Source of the DNA: Ensifer sp. LC11
GTDB lineage: Bacteria > Pseudomonadota > Alphaproteobacteria > Rhizobiales > Rhizobiaceae
Assembly: GCF_001695835.1 (NCBI RefSeq)
Contig: NZ_MBSO01000067.1
Location: 62,001-126,000 of the forward strand
Length of the DNA stretch: 64,000 bases
Direction: 5' to 3'
Positions within the stretch are counted from its first letter, which is position 1. Every line of letters starts with the position of its first letter. The notes beneath the pieces are model-generated. The model ran no database searches and had not been told where the DNA came from. It worked only from the letters and a program-made list of their open reading frames with translations. Positions 26,541 to 35,652 of the stretch are shown piece after piece. Position numbers and translations under genes: made by a program.

Positions 26541-28211
26541 TCAGCCGGCCGTTGCGGTCTCCGGCCGAACCGCATTGAATGCCGGGCGTCGGGCCAGATG
26601 CTCGAACAGAAGAGCGACAGCCTCGGCACCCGGATCGATGTGCCCCTCGAGTTGCTTGGCATTGATATAGGCGGCCCGCCCCGCCTTCGCCCGCACGAGC
26701 GTCGCCGTCAGGTTGGCGCCGGCGCGGGCCGCCTCGGCCGCCGCAGTCATGCTTGCGTCGAGTGCATCCAGCGCCGGTGCGAGAGCGTCGACCATGGTGC
26801 GGTCGCCGATCTGCGCGCCACCGATTTCCTGCATGCGTGCGAGACCTGCCTTCAGCGCTTCTCCGATGGAGAGCCCGCTTGACGCACCGTCTCCGGCTGC
26901 CGCGAAAAAGATCGCGAGAAGCACGCCGGAAGAACCGCCCATGGTCTGGCTCAATTCCTGTCCGATCGCGCGGAAGAGCTGCGTATGGTCCGAAAGAGGC
27001 AAACGGTCCATAGCGTCAATCAGAGCCCGTGCTGCGCCTGCCAGCGTCGATCCGGTGTCTCCGTCCCCGGATTTGGCGTCGAGCGCGTTCAACTCCTTCT
27101 CCGCACCGATCAGGAGATTGCAGCAGGCAAGCAGAAACTGCTTCGTCGGCTCATGCCGCGAGGGCAACGGAGCGATCGGGGTCAAGCCATCGGGAAGGGC
27201 CAGGACCGATACGGGCTTGATCTCCGTCATTCCCGGCCAGGCCGGAAGCGCAACAGGGGAGGACAAAAGTTCCAACTCGACCTTGTCGGCCGCATAGACG
27301 GATATCGAGAAACCGCGCATGTCGAGCGATGTCATCATCGCAGCTGGTCCGACCAGATGCGCGATCCTGTCGCCGATGGCGGAAAGGGCCAGCTCATGCG
27401 CGAGAACCGACATCTCCAGGATCGAGGTGCCGCCCAGATTGTTGACAAGCGCGACATGCGGCCTGTCGGCCATCGCTGCCTTCAGCCGCTCGACCATGGC
27501 GGCAACGGCATGTCGTGCGTCAGAGTATTCGATCTGCTCGACGCCTGCCTCGCCATGGATTCCAAGGCCGAGTTCGGCATGTCCTTCCGGAATTCGATGC
27601 TCTTTCGGAGAGCCCGGCACCGTGCAGGTATCGAGCGACATGCCGATCGTCCTCGTGCCGGATATGACCTTGCGTGCCGCACTGGCGATTGCATCAAGAT
27701 CTGCGCCGCGCTGAGCCAGCGCCCCGGCAATCTTGTGCACGAACAGTGTGCCGGCAACGCCGCGCGGCTGTGGAAGGTCGGGCAAGGCAATGTCGTCGTC
27801 GACGATGACCATGCTCACATTGAGGCCATAGGCCCGCGCGCGCTCTGCTGCGAGGCCGAAATTCAACCGGTCGCCCGTGTAGTTCTTAACGATCAGCAGG
27901 CAGCCGGCCGGTCCCGTGACGGCCAGAATGCCAGCGAGGATCGCATCGACGCTCGGTGATGCGAAGACGTCGCCGCAGATGGCCGCAGTCAGCATGCCCT
28001 TGCCGACGAAACCGATATGCGCGGGCTCGTGCCCCGACCCGCCACCGGAAACCAGGGCAACCTTGCCCTGATCCTTGTCCCAATCGGAACGTAGCACCAC
28101 CCGGATATGTGGATAGCCATCGAGGCGACTGAGCGCGCCACCGGATGCGGCGAGAACCCCATCGACCGCTTCCGTCACCGCATTTTCCTTGCGGTTGATG
28201 AATTGACTCAT
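26541..28211 (-). CDS. ATP-dependent dihydroxyacetone kinase (fused DhaK-DhaL)
   Basis: A 556-residue kinase that phosphorylates dihydroxyacetone (or glyceraldehyde) to DHAP. The DhaK domain (about 1-330) has GGGSGHEPAHIGFVG and the substrate-binding histidine H219 in GLGIHGEAG. The DhaL nucleotide domain (about 355-550) has DAKSGDGDTGSTL (DGDTG at 383-387) and MGGSSGVL. The fused form uses ATP rather than a PTS donor. ATG at 28211 with AAGGAGG upstream. It is the last gene of the six-gene ABC operon and implies that the imported compound yields dihydroxyacetone. Confidence 0.92.
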   Translation of the reverse strand: MSQFINRKENAVTEAVDGVLAASGGALSRLDGYPHIRVVLRSDWDKDQGKVALVSGGGSGHEPAHIGFVGKGMLTAAICGDVFASPSVDAILAGILAVTGPAGCLLIVKNYTGDRLNFGLAAERARAYGLNVSMVIVDDDIALPDLPQPRGVAGTLFVHKIAGALAQRGADLDAIASAARKVISGTRTIGMSLDTCTVPGSPKEHRIPEGHAELGLGIHGEAGVEQIEYSDARHAVAAMVERLKAAMADRPHVALVNNLGGTSILEMSVLAHELALSAIGDRIAHLVGPAAMMTSLDMRGFSISVYAADKVELELLSSPVALPAWPGMTEIKPVSVLALPDGLTPIAPLPSRHEPTKQFLLACCNLLIGAEKELNALDAKSGDGDTGSTLAGAARALIDAMDRLPLSDHTQLFRAIGQELSQTMGGSSGVLLAIFFAAAGDGASSGLSIGEALKAGLARMQEIGGAQIGDRTMVDALAPALDALDASMTAAAEAARAGANLTATLVRAKAGRAAYINAKQLEGHIDPGAEAVALLFEHLARRPAFNAVRPETATAG

Positions 28212-28221
28212 ATTCGCCTCC

Positions 28222-29217
28222 TTAAACGATACGCATTCCGGCCGCGTCGAAGAACAGCGGCTTGCTTGGCTGAATCTTGATTGTCTCACCGCCCCGGAAC
28301 CCGGTGTGGGGGTCCGTGACCGTTATGAGATCGTGGTGCTTGAACGAGAGGTGGAGACGCGTCTGGTCCCCGAGATGCTCGACACGCGTGACGAGGGCAT
28401 CCTCGCCGCTTCCCTGAACGATATGCTCAGGGCGCAGACCAATCGACTTCGCCTTCGCTGGGGCACCCGGGAACAGGTCGGCCGGCAGGACATTGATGCG
28501 CGGTTGGCCGAGACGGCTCGCGGCATAGACACTTACCGGTGTTTCGTAGATTTCTCTCGGCGAACCGAACTGCACAAGTCTGCCCTCTTCCAGCACGCCG
28601 ATATGCGTCGCCATGGTCATCGCTTCAATCTGGTCGTGCGTGACGTAGAGCAGCGTTGCCCCGGACTTCGCCTGGATATTCTTCAGTTCGACGCGCAGAT
28701 CCGCCCGCAGCTTCGCGTCGAGTGAACTCAGCGGCTCATCCATGAGGTATATCTGCGGGTTGCGCACCAGCGCCCGCCCGATCGACACGCGCTGCATCTC
28801 CCCACCAGACAAGGCGGTCGCCTTGTTGTCCAGCTTGTGCGAGATCTGTAAGACTTCCGCGATCGCGTTCACCTTTTCGTCGATCGTCTTCTGCGGCGTC
28901 TTCAACAGCGGAGATTTCAGCGGAAACTCCAGGTTCTGCCGCACGGACAGATGCGGATAGAGCGAGTATTGCTGGAACACCATCGCAACATTGCGCTGCG
29001 CCGGCGTCAGCCCGTGCATGGACAGCCCGCCAATAAAGATCTCGCCACTATCGGGCGTATCCAGGCCTGAGACCATGCGCAGCGTCGTCGTTTTTCCGGC
29101 CCCCGTCGGCCCCAGAAGCACAACGAACGACCCGTTCGGGATCGTCATCGAGACATCGTCGAGCGCACGCTGAGCGCCGAACGTCTTCGTCACATTTTGC
29201 AAGATGACTTCAGCCAC
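28222..29217 (-). CDS. ABC transporter ATP-binding protein (carbohydrate/polyol type, second of two)
   Basis: A 331-residue MalK/UgpC-like ATPase with Walker A LLGPTGAGKTTT, signature LSGGEMQRVSIGRAL, Walker B IYLMDEPLSSLDAK and a C-terminal TOBE-type regulatory region. The start is best placed at the GTG at 29217, which overlaps the stop of the preceding ATPase gene by 8 bp and has GGGAG upstream. Two different ATPases in one operon suggest a heterodimeric engine, as in the rhizobial glycerol transporter. Confidence 0.87.
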   Translation of the reverse strand: MAEVILQNVTKTFGAQRALDDVSMTIPNGSFVVLLGPTGAGKTTTLRMVSGLDTPDSGEIFIGGLSMHGLTPAQRNVAMVFQQYSLYPHLSVRQNLEFPLKSPLLKTPQKTIDEKVNAIAEVLQISHKLDNKATALSGGEMQRVSIGRALVRNPQIYLMDEPLSSLDAKLRADLRVELKNIQAKSGATLLYVTHDQIEAMTMATHIGVLEEGRLVQFGSPREIYETPVSVYAASRLGQPRINVLPADLFPGAPAKAKSIGLRPEHIVQGSGEDALVTRVEHLGDQTRLHLSFKHHDLITVTDPHTGFRGGETIKIQPSKPLFFDAAGMRIV

Positions 29218-30307
29218 GGCGCAAGACTCCCTCATTGGCTTCGGAGACAAGAGCACGGCCCGTCTCCGCGTTGAAGAGCGTCAGCGTTCGCGCATCAAAA
29301 TCGAGACCGATGAGTTCGTCGGCACGGGCAGCCTGGCTCGATGGCGTGCGCGCCTTGAGCTCGCCATTGGGCGTATCGAGCGTGACGATCTGCGTCGTAC
29401 CGAGATATTCGACGGCGATGACGCGACCCCGATAGGCGGAATCATCGACGAACCGGATGTGCTCCGGCCTGACACCAAGGGTCAGCGAGCCGGCCCGGCC
29501 CTCGCGCGAAGCCGGCACCTTCACCTTCTTGCCGGAGAGATCGATGCTGTCGCCACCAACGCCGATCATGCCGTCAAACTCCAGAAAGTTCATGGGCGGG
29601 GATCCGATGAACTTGGCGACGAACTTCGTCGCCGGCCAGTCATAGATCTGCTGCGGCCGGCCGAACTGTTCTGTGACGCCGTGGTTCATGACAACGATCT
29701 TGTCGCCCATCTGCATCGCTTCCAGCTGGTCGTGGGTGACGTAGACGGTGGTGGCGCCCATGCGATCATGCAGCGCACGCAGTTCGCCCGCCATATGTTC
29801 GCGAAACTCCGCGTCGAGCGCGCCGAGCGGCTCGTCCATGAAGAAGGCCTTCGGGTTCCTGACGATCGCGCGGCCAAGGGCAACCCGCTGACGGTCGCCG
29901 CCGGAGAGCCCCCCGACCGGCTTGTCGAGAATACCTTCGATCCTCAGGATCTTTGCAACCTCGGCGACGCGCGTGGCTACCTCTGCCTTCTTCATTCCCT
30001 GGCTGACGAGCGGGTAGGAGATGTTCTTGCGCACATTCATGTGCGGATAGAGGGCAAACATCTGGAAGACGAAGGCGATATCCCGCTCGCTCGCCCTTTT
30101 CATGCCGACTTCTTCGCCACCGATATAAATCCGTCCGCTCGTCGGCAGTTCGAGCCCCGCCATCATGCGCAAGGTCGTCGTCTTGCCGCAGCCGGATGGA
30201 CCGAGCAGCATGAAGAACTCACCGTCTTCCACGGTGAAGGTCGAAGACTGGACGGCGGTAAACGCCCCGAATTCCTTGCGCACATTCTCAATTCTGATCT
30301 GTGCCAT
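29210..30307 (-). CDS. ABC transporter ATP-binding protein (first of two)
   Basis: A 365-residue MalK-type ATPase with Walker A LLGPSGCGKTTT, signature LSGGDRQRVALGRA, Walker B AFFMDEPLGALDAE and switch His in VTHDQLEAM. The C-terminal third is an oligosaccharide-binding (TOBE) module. It follows the small membrane protein gene by 3 bp and overlaps the second ATPase gene. With the two permeases and binding protein it forms a complete importer. Confidence 0.9.
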   Translation of the reverse strand: MAQIRIENVRKEFGAFTAVQSSTFTVEDGEFFMLLGPSGCGKTTTLRMMAGLELPTSGRIYIGGEEVGMKRASERDIAFVFQMFALYPHMNVRKNISYPLVSQGMKKAEVATRVAEVAKILRIEGILDKPVGGLSGGDRQRVALGRAIVRNPKAFFMDEPLGALDAEFREHMAGELRALHDRMGATTVYVTHDQLEAMQMGDKIVVMNHGVTEQFGRPQQIYDWPATKFVAKFIGSPPMNFLEFDGMIGVGGDSIDLSGKKVKVPASREGRAGSLTLGVRPEHIRFVDDSAYRGRVIAVEYLGTTQIVTLDTPNGELKARTPSSQAARADELIGLDFDARTLTLFNAETGRALVSEANEGVLRRG

Positions 30308-30310
30308 CGG

Positions 30311-30499
30311 TTACTCCGGAAAATGGCTGACGATGATGAACATCACGGTTCCGGTCAGCGTCACAAGAAACGAGAAAGAGTAGAGCGTCAGCGACAGCGG
30401 CTGCATCAGCATCAGCACGCCGAGCGCGATGAGGACCGAAGCCACCATCTCCCACGCGCCGCGCCGAAGGCGCAGCAACTGGTTGAGGAAAGCTGTCAT
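30311..30499 (-). CDS. Small two-helix membrane protein of the ABC operon
   Basis: A 62-residue protein with two hydrophobic segments (about 18-35 and 40-58) after a basic N terminus (LLRLRRGAW). Its start overlaps the upstream permease stop by 4 bp (ATGA), and it ends 3 bp before the ATPase gene, so it is certainly translated with the transporter. A similar small membrane protein, GlpU, is encoded in the rhizobial glycerol ABC operon. It could be an accessory subunit, but no function is established from sequence. Confidence 0.8.
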   Translation of the reverse strand: MTAFLNQLLRLRRGAWEMVASVLIALGVLMLMQPLSLTLYSFSFLVTLTGTVMFIIVSHFPE

Positions 30500-31437
30500 T
30501 TTCGAACCGCTCCAAAGGTGATGCCGCGCAACAGGTGCTTGCGAAGAAGGATCGTGAACACCATCACGGGGACAAGGAAGAGGGTTGCGCCGGCGGCCAC
30601 GGCCGGCCAGTCCTGGCCACCGACGCCGATGATCGTCGGGATGAAGGGCGGCGCGGTCTGTGCCGTACCAGACGTCAGCAGCACGGCGAAGGCGTACTCG
30701 TTCCAGGCAAAGATCAGGCAGAAGATAGCCGTGGACGCGATGCCCGTCGCCGCCTGGGGCAGCACCACTTTGTAGAAGGCCTGGAAGCGGGTGTAGCCGT
30801 CGATCAGCGCTGCCTCTTCATATTCGATCGGGATTTCGTCAATGAAACCCTTGAGCAGCCAGACGGACAGCGACAGGTTCACCGCCGTATAAAGCAGGAT
30901 CATGCCGGCATGGGTGTCATTCAGCCCGAGCGAACGGAACATCAGGAAGATCGGGATCGCAACGGCGATCGGCGGCATCATCCGGGTCGAGAGAATGAAG
31001 AACAGCAGGTCGTCCTTAAGCGGCACCTTGAAGCGAGAGAAGGCATAGGCCGCCGCCGTCCCGAGCACGATGCACAGCACCGTCGACCCGAATCCGATGA
31101 TGACCGAATTATAGAAGCGCTCGGTGAACCGTGACGGCCCGGCGATGATCAGTCCATCCTTGCGCACGAGCCGATCGTACCAGGTCGTCGGCTCGCCCAT
31201 CTGCTTCAGTTGCTCTTCCGTGACCCGCGTACGCGTGGTGAACAGGTTCACATAGCCCTCGAGCGTTGGCTGGAAGAACGTCTTTGGCGGATAGGCAATG
31301 GCATCCGAGGGGGATTTGAAGCTCGTGCCGATGATCCAAAGGAGGGGCAGAATGGTGATGACGGCATAGAGCACGACGAGGGTGCCTGCGAACCACTTCT
31401 GCCGTGCGGATGGCTCCGTTACGGAATAGCTGCTCAT
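30496..31437 (-). CDS. ABC transporter permease (MalG type)
   Basis: A 313-residue inner-membrane permease with six predicted membrane segments and the cytoplasmic EAA loop EEAALIDGYTRFQAFYKVVLP, which contacts the ATPase. A periplasmic insert of about 60 residues (FTTRTRVTEEQLKQMGEPTT...) follows the first segment. The ATG at 31437 overlaps the stop of the partner permease by 4 bp. It belongs to the carbohydrate-uptake CUT1 type. Confidence 0.9.
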   Translation of the reverse strand: MSSYSVTEPSARQKWFAGTLVVLYAVITILPLLWIIGTSFKSPSDAIAYPPKTFFQPTLEGYVNLFTTRTRVTEEQLKQMGEPTTWYDRLVRKDGLIIAGPSRFTERFYNSVIIGFGSTVLCIVLGTAAAYAFSRFKVPLKDDLLFFILSTRMMPPIAVAIPIFLMFRSLGLNDTHAGMILLYTAVNLSLSVWLLKGFIDEIPIEYEEAALIDGYTRFQAFYKVVLPQAATGIASTAIFCLIFAWNEYAFAVLLTSGTAQTAPPFIPTIIGVGGQDWPAVAAGATLFLVPVMVFTILLRKHLLRGITFGAVRK

Positions 31438-32381
31438 CTCTGTTTCACCTTGTTGAGCGCTTTGACATAGATCGACGCAAGGCCGAAGACGGTGACGAAG
31501 AGGATCACGGCATAGGCGGAAGCGTATCCGGTGCGCCATTTCTCGAAGGCTTCACGCTTAAGGTTGATCGACGTCAGTTCGGTGATCGAGCCCGGCCCGC
31601 CGCCCGTCAGTTGCACGACAAGGTCGAACATCTTGAAGTTCTCGATGCCGCGGAAAAGGATGGCGAGCATCAGGAAAGGCAGCACCATCGGGATGGTGAT
31701 CGTCCAGAATTGCCGCCAGTTGCTGGCGCGGTCGCATTCCGCCGCCTCGTAGATGCTGTTTGGAATGGAGCGCAGGCCGGCCAGGCAGATGAGCATCACG
31801 AAAGGCGTCCACATCCAGGTATCGACGATGATGATGGCCCAGGGCGCAAGCGAGGTGTCGCCGATCATCGAGAAGCTGGAAGGATCCGCTCCGGTCAAAA
31901 ATCCGACTGCATAATTGAAGAGGCCGATCTGCGGCTGGTAGAGGAAGGTCCAGAAGTTGCCGACGACAGCGGGGCTCAGCATCATCGGCAGCACGATGAG
32001 GGTCGTCCACAGGTCGTTGCCGCGGAACTTCTTGTTGATGAGATAGGCGAGAGAAAAGCCAATCAGCACCTGAAGGACAATCGTCCAGATCAGGAAATGG
32101 GCCGTGGCCTGCATCGTCAGCCAGATGTCTTCATCGGTCAGGATATTCAAGTAGTTGCGGAGACCGACAAACTGAACAGGCTCGTTCGGTCGGTTGACGC
32201 GGAAGTTGGTGAAGCTTAGCCGGATCGTCCAGATCAGCGGAAATATGTTGATGGCGAGCAAGAGCACGATGGATGGAGCCACGAAAATCCAGGCGATTGC
32301 GCGGTCCGACAGGCCTCTGATCCGTTGCGCAACCGCCGGCGGCGTCGCGTGCGCGACGCGATCGATCGAAGAATGGAGCAT
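31434..32381 (-). CDS. ABC transporter permease (MalF type)
   Basis: A 315-residue permease of the CUT1 family with six membrane segments and the EAA-like loop YEAAECDRASNWRQFWTITIP. It pairs with the MalG-type permease immediately downstream. It begins 104 bp after the binding-protein gene, beyond a strong hairpin, so its expression is probably lower than that of the binding protein. Confidence 0.9.
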   Translation of the reverse strand: MLHSSIDRVAHATPPAVAQRIRGLSDRAIAWIFVAPSIVLLLAINIFPLIWTIRLSFTNFRVNRPNEPVQFVGLRNYLNILTDEDIWLTMQATAHFLIWTIVLQVLIGFSLAYLINKKFRGNDLWTTLIVLPMMLSPAVVGNFWTFLYQPQIGLFNYAVGFLTGADPSSFSMIGDTSLAPWAIIIVDTWMWTPFVMLICLAGLRSIPNSIYEAAECDRASNWRQFWTITIPMVLPFLMLAILFRGIENFKMFDLVVQLTGGGPGSITELTSINLKREAFEKWRTGYASAYAVILFVTVFGLASIYVKALNKVKQR

Positions 32382-32411
32382 GCTATTCCCCTAAGGCATT
32401 GAGACGATGGC

Positions 32412-32449
32412 GTGCAGGGCCGGTACCGGTTACACGACCGGCCCTGCAC
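32412..32449 (-). other. Intercistronic hairpin after the binding-protein gene
   Basis: A perfect 13-bp stem (GTGCAGGGCCGGT / ACCGGCCCTGCAC) closes a 12-base loop and has no T run. It sits between the binding-protein and first permease genes, the usual place for a structure that protects the upstream mRNA and lets binding protein be made in excess. A smaller CCGCC/GGCGG stem lies beside it. Confidence 0.6.
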
Positions 32450-32485
32450 GGACGCTGTCCGCCGGGAGGCGGCGGCCTGTTTGCG

Positions 32486-33823
32486 TCAGTACTTGCCTTC
32501 GTCCTCGAAGATGTCCTTCCAGTCCTCCGCCAGACCATCGAGCGCATCCTGGGCCGTACCCTGTTTCGCCACGACATAGTCGTGGAAGCGCTTTTGGGAA
32601 GCCTGAAGCAGGGACGCATAGGAGGGTTCGGCCCAGAAGTCCTTCACGATCGCCATCGAATCGAGGAAGGTCTGCGCATAGGGCTGGCTCGTGGCGAAGC
32701 CCGGATCTTCGACGACCGAGCGCAACGCCGAGTAGCCGCCAAGCGACCACCATTTCTTCTGGATTTCAGGCTGCGCAAACCACTTGATGTAGTCGAGCGC
32801 TTCCTTTTGCTTGTCGGATGCAGCGACAACCGAGATCCCCTGCCCGCCGAGCTGGGCGAACTGGATGCCGGTCGGGCCGGCCGGGTTCGGGAAATAGCCG
32901 GACTTGTCGCCTCCGACATTGGCATCGACGTGGATTCCGGGCCATGTGAAGGCAAAGTTCATCTGCAGCGCCACCTGGCCGGATTTGTAGGCGTCGATGT
33001 CCTCCGACATGTAGGCGTCGGAATGCCCTGGAGGCGTGCAGCAGTCATAGAGCGCCTTGTAGAACTCCAGCCCTTTTACCGCGTCGGCCGAATTGACGAA
33101 GCCGTCGAGCTCGTAGGCCTTCTTCGGATTGCCATACTCGAAGCCGAAGCTGTAGAGCACATCCATGGCGCCCATGGTGATGCCTTCCGACCCACGCTCC
33201 GTGTAGATGGCCGCACCATAGACGGTCTTGCCGTCGATCTGGCGCTTCTGGAAGAATTCGGCGATGTCCTTGAGTTCGGCAAAGGTTTTCGGCACGGCCA
33301 GGTCACGGCCGTACTTCTGCTTGAATTCCGCCTGGAGCTCGGGACGAGAGAACCAATCCTTGCGGTAGGTCCAGCCGACCACGTCGCCAAAGGCCGGCAA
33401 TGCCCAATAGTTCGGCGTGTTCTTCGGCCACTCCGCATAGCCGACGACGGTTGCGGGAATGAAGTCGCTCATCTTGATCCCTTCCTTGTCGAAGAAATCA
33501 TTGAGCTTGATGTACTGGCCGTTCTCGGCGGCACCGCCGATCCACTGGCTGTCGCCAATCATGAGATCGCACAGCTTTCCACCGGAATTCAGTTCGTTCA
33601 GCATCCGGTCGGCAAAGTTCGGCCACGGCACGAACTCGAACTTCATCGTGTTGCCGCTCTTGGTCTCGAAATCCTTGCTCAGCTCAACCAGTGCATTGGC
33701 CGGATCCCAGGCCGCCCAGCAAAGGGTCAGCTCGGCCGCCTCGGCATGCGTGCCAGCAGCGCCCGAAATAGCAAAATACGCTCCGATCACAACTGTGGAG
33801 CTCAATAGCATCTGCTTCATCAT
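32486..33823 (-). CDS. ABC transporter substrate-binding protein (family 1)
   Basis: A 445-residue periplasmic binding protein with a signal peptide (about residues 1-29, ending near AEA) and the family 1 fold (CWAAWDPANALVELSKDFE, WTYRKDWF, LQMNFAFTWPG). Tandem ATGs at 33823 and 33820 share one AGGGGAGGAG site. It is first in the operon, behind two LacI operators. The downstream dihydroxyacetone kinase points to a polyol, dihydroxyacetone or a sugar cleaved to dihydroxyacetone as ligand; the sequence does not settle which. Confidence 0.88.
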   Translation of the reverse strand: MMKQMLLSSTVVIGAYFAISGAAGTHAEAAELTLCWAAWDPANALVELSKDFETKSGNTMKFEFVPWPNFADRMLNELNSGGKLCDLMIGDSQWIGGAAENGQYIKLNDFFDKEGIKMSDFIPATVVGYAEWPKNTPNYWALPAFGDVVGWTYRKDWFSRPELQAEFKQKYGRDLAVPKTFAELKDIAEFFQKRQIDGKTVYGAAIYTERGSEGITMGAMDVLYSFGFEYGNPKKAYELDGFVNSADAVKGLEFYKALYDCCTPPGHSDAYMSEDIDAYKSGQVALQMNFAFTWPGIHVDANVGGDKSGYFPNPAGPTGIQFAQLGGQGISVVAASDKQKEALDYIKWFAQPEIQKKWWSLGGYSALRSVVEDPGFATSQPYAQTFLDSMAIVKDFWAEPSYASLLQASQKRFHDYVVAKQGTAQDALDGLAEDWKDIFEDEGKY

Positions 33824-33965
33824 TGGGTTCTCCTCCCCTTGTACCTTCCGACCTCCATCAGAAGGAAAACGCCCGAGCCGGGCGGTTGGCGTACCGAAAT
33901 CCTCTTGGCACCAGCGGTGCGCGCGGCTGCACTCGGAGCCCGCGTCTTATCGCCTAACAATTCAT

Positions 33966-33985
33966 ACTGAGGTGCGCACCTCAGT
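33966..33985. promoter_or_regulatory. LacI-type operator 1 (perfect 20-bp palindrome)
   Basis: ACTGAGGTGCGCACCTCAGT is fully symmetric with the central CG step typical of LacI-family sites. It lies in the divergent region between the binding-protein gene and the LacI gene, and its centre is 30 bp from a second copy. Confidence 0.85.
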
Positions 33986-33997
33986 GCAAGCGATTTT

Positions 33998-34013
33998 TGA
34001 GGTGCGCACATCA
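33998..34013. promoter_or_regulatory. LacI-type operator 2
   Basis: TGAGGTGCGCACATCA repeats the core of operator 1 with a single mismatched pair. The 30-bp centre-to-centre spacing is close to three helical turns, so two dimers would bind on the same face. Confidence 0.8.
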
Positions 34014-34076
34014 ATTGTTGATTTTGGAACGGTTTTGATGGAGTAGATTGCAGGATGATTACTTCTGGAGTTCCGT

Positions 34077-35099
34077 ATGCGGCCAACAGCCAAAGATCTT
34101 GCTGAGGCGGCGGGGTTAAGCCTCGCAACCGTGGACCGCGTCCTGAACGATCGGCCGAACGTGAGCCAGAAGGCGGTTCGAAAAGTCAATGAAACCATTG
34201 AAAAAATTGGATTTATCCGCAATCCTGCGGCGGTTAGCCTTGCTCGAAACAAGAGCTACCGGTTCCGCTTCCTTCTCCCGACTACCGGTGACCTCTACCT
34301 GGCGGAACTGATCCATCGGGTGGAAGATGCGAGGGCGGTCATGAAAGGCGACCTTATCGACCTCGACGTCGTCCAGATTCCCGTCGACGATCCACACAAG
34401 GTTGCGAAGTACTTGTCCGAAGTAGACGAGAACGAGTTCGACGGGATTGCGTTGATGGCGCCGGAATCGCCGCAGGTCCGCGACGCGATCGGCCGCCTCA
34501 TCGAGCGTGGCATCAAGTTCGTGCAATTTCTTTCCGGACAGGAAAAGCTTCCGACCGCTGACTTCGTCGGCGTCGACAATTTCGCCGCCGGGGCGACCGC
34601 CGCCAAAATAGTCGGTCGATTCGTCGGCGGGAAAGCGGGAAAAGTACTGATCGTGGCCGAGACGATGCAGTCCTTGGACAGTATCCAACGCCGCTTCGGT
34701 TTCGACAACGTCATCAATTCGCAATTTCCTCATCTCCAGTGTCTTCCCTCGGTCGAGACTTATGGCGATGAACGCAGGGCTGCGCAGATCCTCAGGAGAA
34801 TCCTGGAAAGAAATCAGGATGTTGTCTCGATCTATGTTTTGAGTTCGGAGGCACGGATTCCTTTGGAGGGGGCCGCGGCATACACGGATCTGCGACCACT
34901 CACGGTGGTCGTCCACGAACGCACGCCGTTCAGTGAAAGCGGTTTGCGCGACGAGCACATCGATGCGGTGATTGCCCAGGACCCAGGACATGCAGTGCGA
35001 AGCGCGATACGCATCATGCGCGCACGCGCCGACGCACGAGAACCCCACGCCGGACAGGACAAAATCCGCATCGAAGTCCTTCTCAAGGAGAACCTCTGA
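34077..35099 (+). CDS. LacI-family transcriptional regulator of the ABC/DHA-kinase operon
   Basis: A 340-residue regulator with an N-terminal LacI HTH (residues 4-23, AKDLAEAAGLSLATVDRVLN) and a periplasmic-binding-protein-like sensor domain that resembles the ribose-binding type. It is divergent from the transporter operon with two operators between the genes, so it almost surely represses the operon and itself. The inducer is probably the imported compound or its phosphate. Confidence 0.9.
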   Translation: MRPTAKDLAEAAGLSLATVDRVLNDRPNVSQKAVRKVNETIEKIGFIRNPAAVSLARNKSYRFRFLLPTTGDLYLAELIHRVEDARAVMKGDLIDLDVVQIPVDDPHKVAKYLSEVDENEFDGIALMAPESPQVRDAIGRLIERGIKFVQFLSGQEKLPTADFVGVDNFAAGATAAKIVGRFVGGKAGKVLIVAETMQSLDSIQRRFGFDNVINSQFPHLQCLPSVETYGDERRAAQILRRILERNQDVVSIYVLSSEARIPLEGAAAYTDLRPLTVVVHERTPFSESGLRDEHIDAVIAQDPGHAVRSAIRIMRARADAREPHAGQDKIRIEVLLKENL

Positions 35100-35324
35100 A
35101 CCGCGCCCCTCCTGAAAAGCCGGCTGCAAATGCCTTGAGGTCCGCCGGCCAAGCCCGCCGAAGGATTGCCCGGCAGCGCGCGCCTATCCATCGGCCACCC
35201 CTCCGGACCACGCTTGCGCATCATGCGCAGGAATTGCCGACGCGGTGCCAAAGCCACTTCGAATGTCGCTTGAGACGGCTGGGATTGGTGAAATAGCCTC
35301 GCTTGTGTGGGTCAGTTTCGGCGA

Positions 35325-35522
35325 CTAGGCGCGGACCTTTGTACGCTGCGCGTTCGATGCTTTTGGTGATTGCCGGCTCGCACTGCCACTATAGTCTGCC
35401 AACATCTGCATCGCCTTCCCGATTCCGATGGTACTGTTCGGGTCGACGTCATTCGCAAGGCACCATTCCTCATGCTCTTGTCTAATGGCGTCCATGTCGG
35501 CGGTAGAGAATGTGCCCGGCAT
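35325..35522 (-). CDS. Small hypothetical protein
   Basis: A 65-residue protein, acidic in its first half (MPGTFSTADMDAIRQEHEEW) and basic at its C terminus (QRTKVRA). An excellent AGGGGAGG site lies 6 bases before the ATG at 35522, which supports it as a real gene although the frame runs 10 codons further up. No membrane segment or known motif is seen. It lies alone between the LacI gene and the desaturase gene. Confidence 0.55.
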   Translation of the reverse strand: MPGTFSTADMDAIRQEHEEWCLANDVDPNSTIGIGKAMQMLADYSGSASRQSPKASNAQRTKVRA

Positions 35523-35652
35523 TTTCGGCCTCCCCTTCGAGTTCACACGCAAGGGAAACTACCACAACGGCAAAACGAGAGGCCCCGCACAACTGTGGGG
35601 TTTGGGAAACAGGAGCCCTTTTTCGTTCACGAGCCTGTGACGCCGAGGTCGA

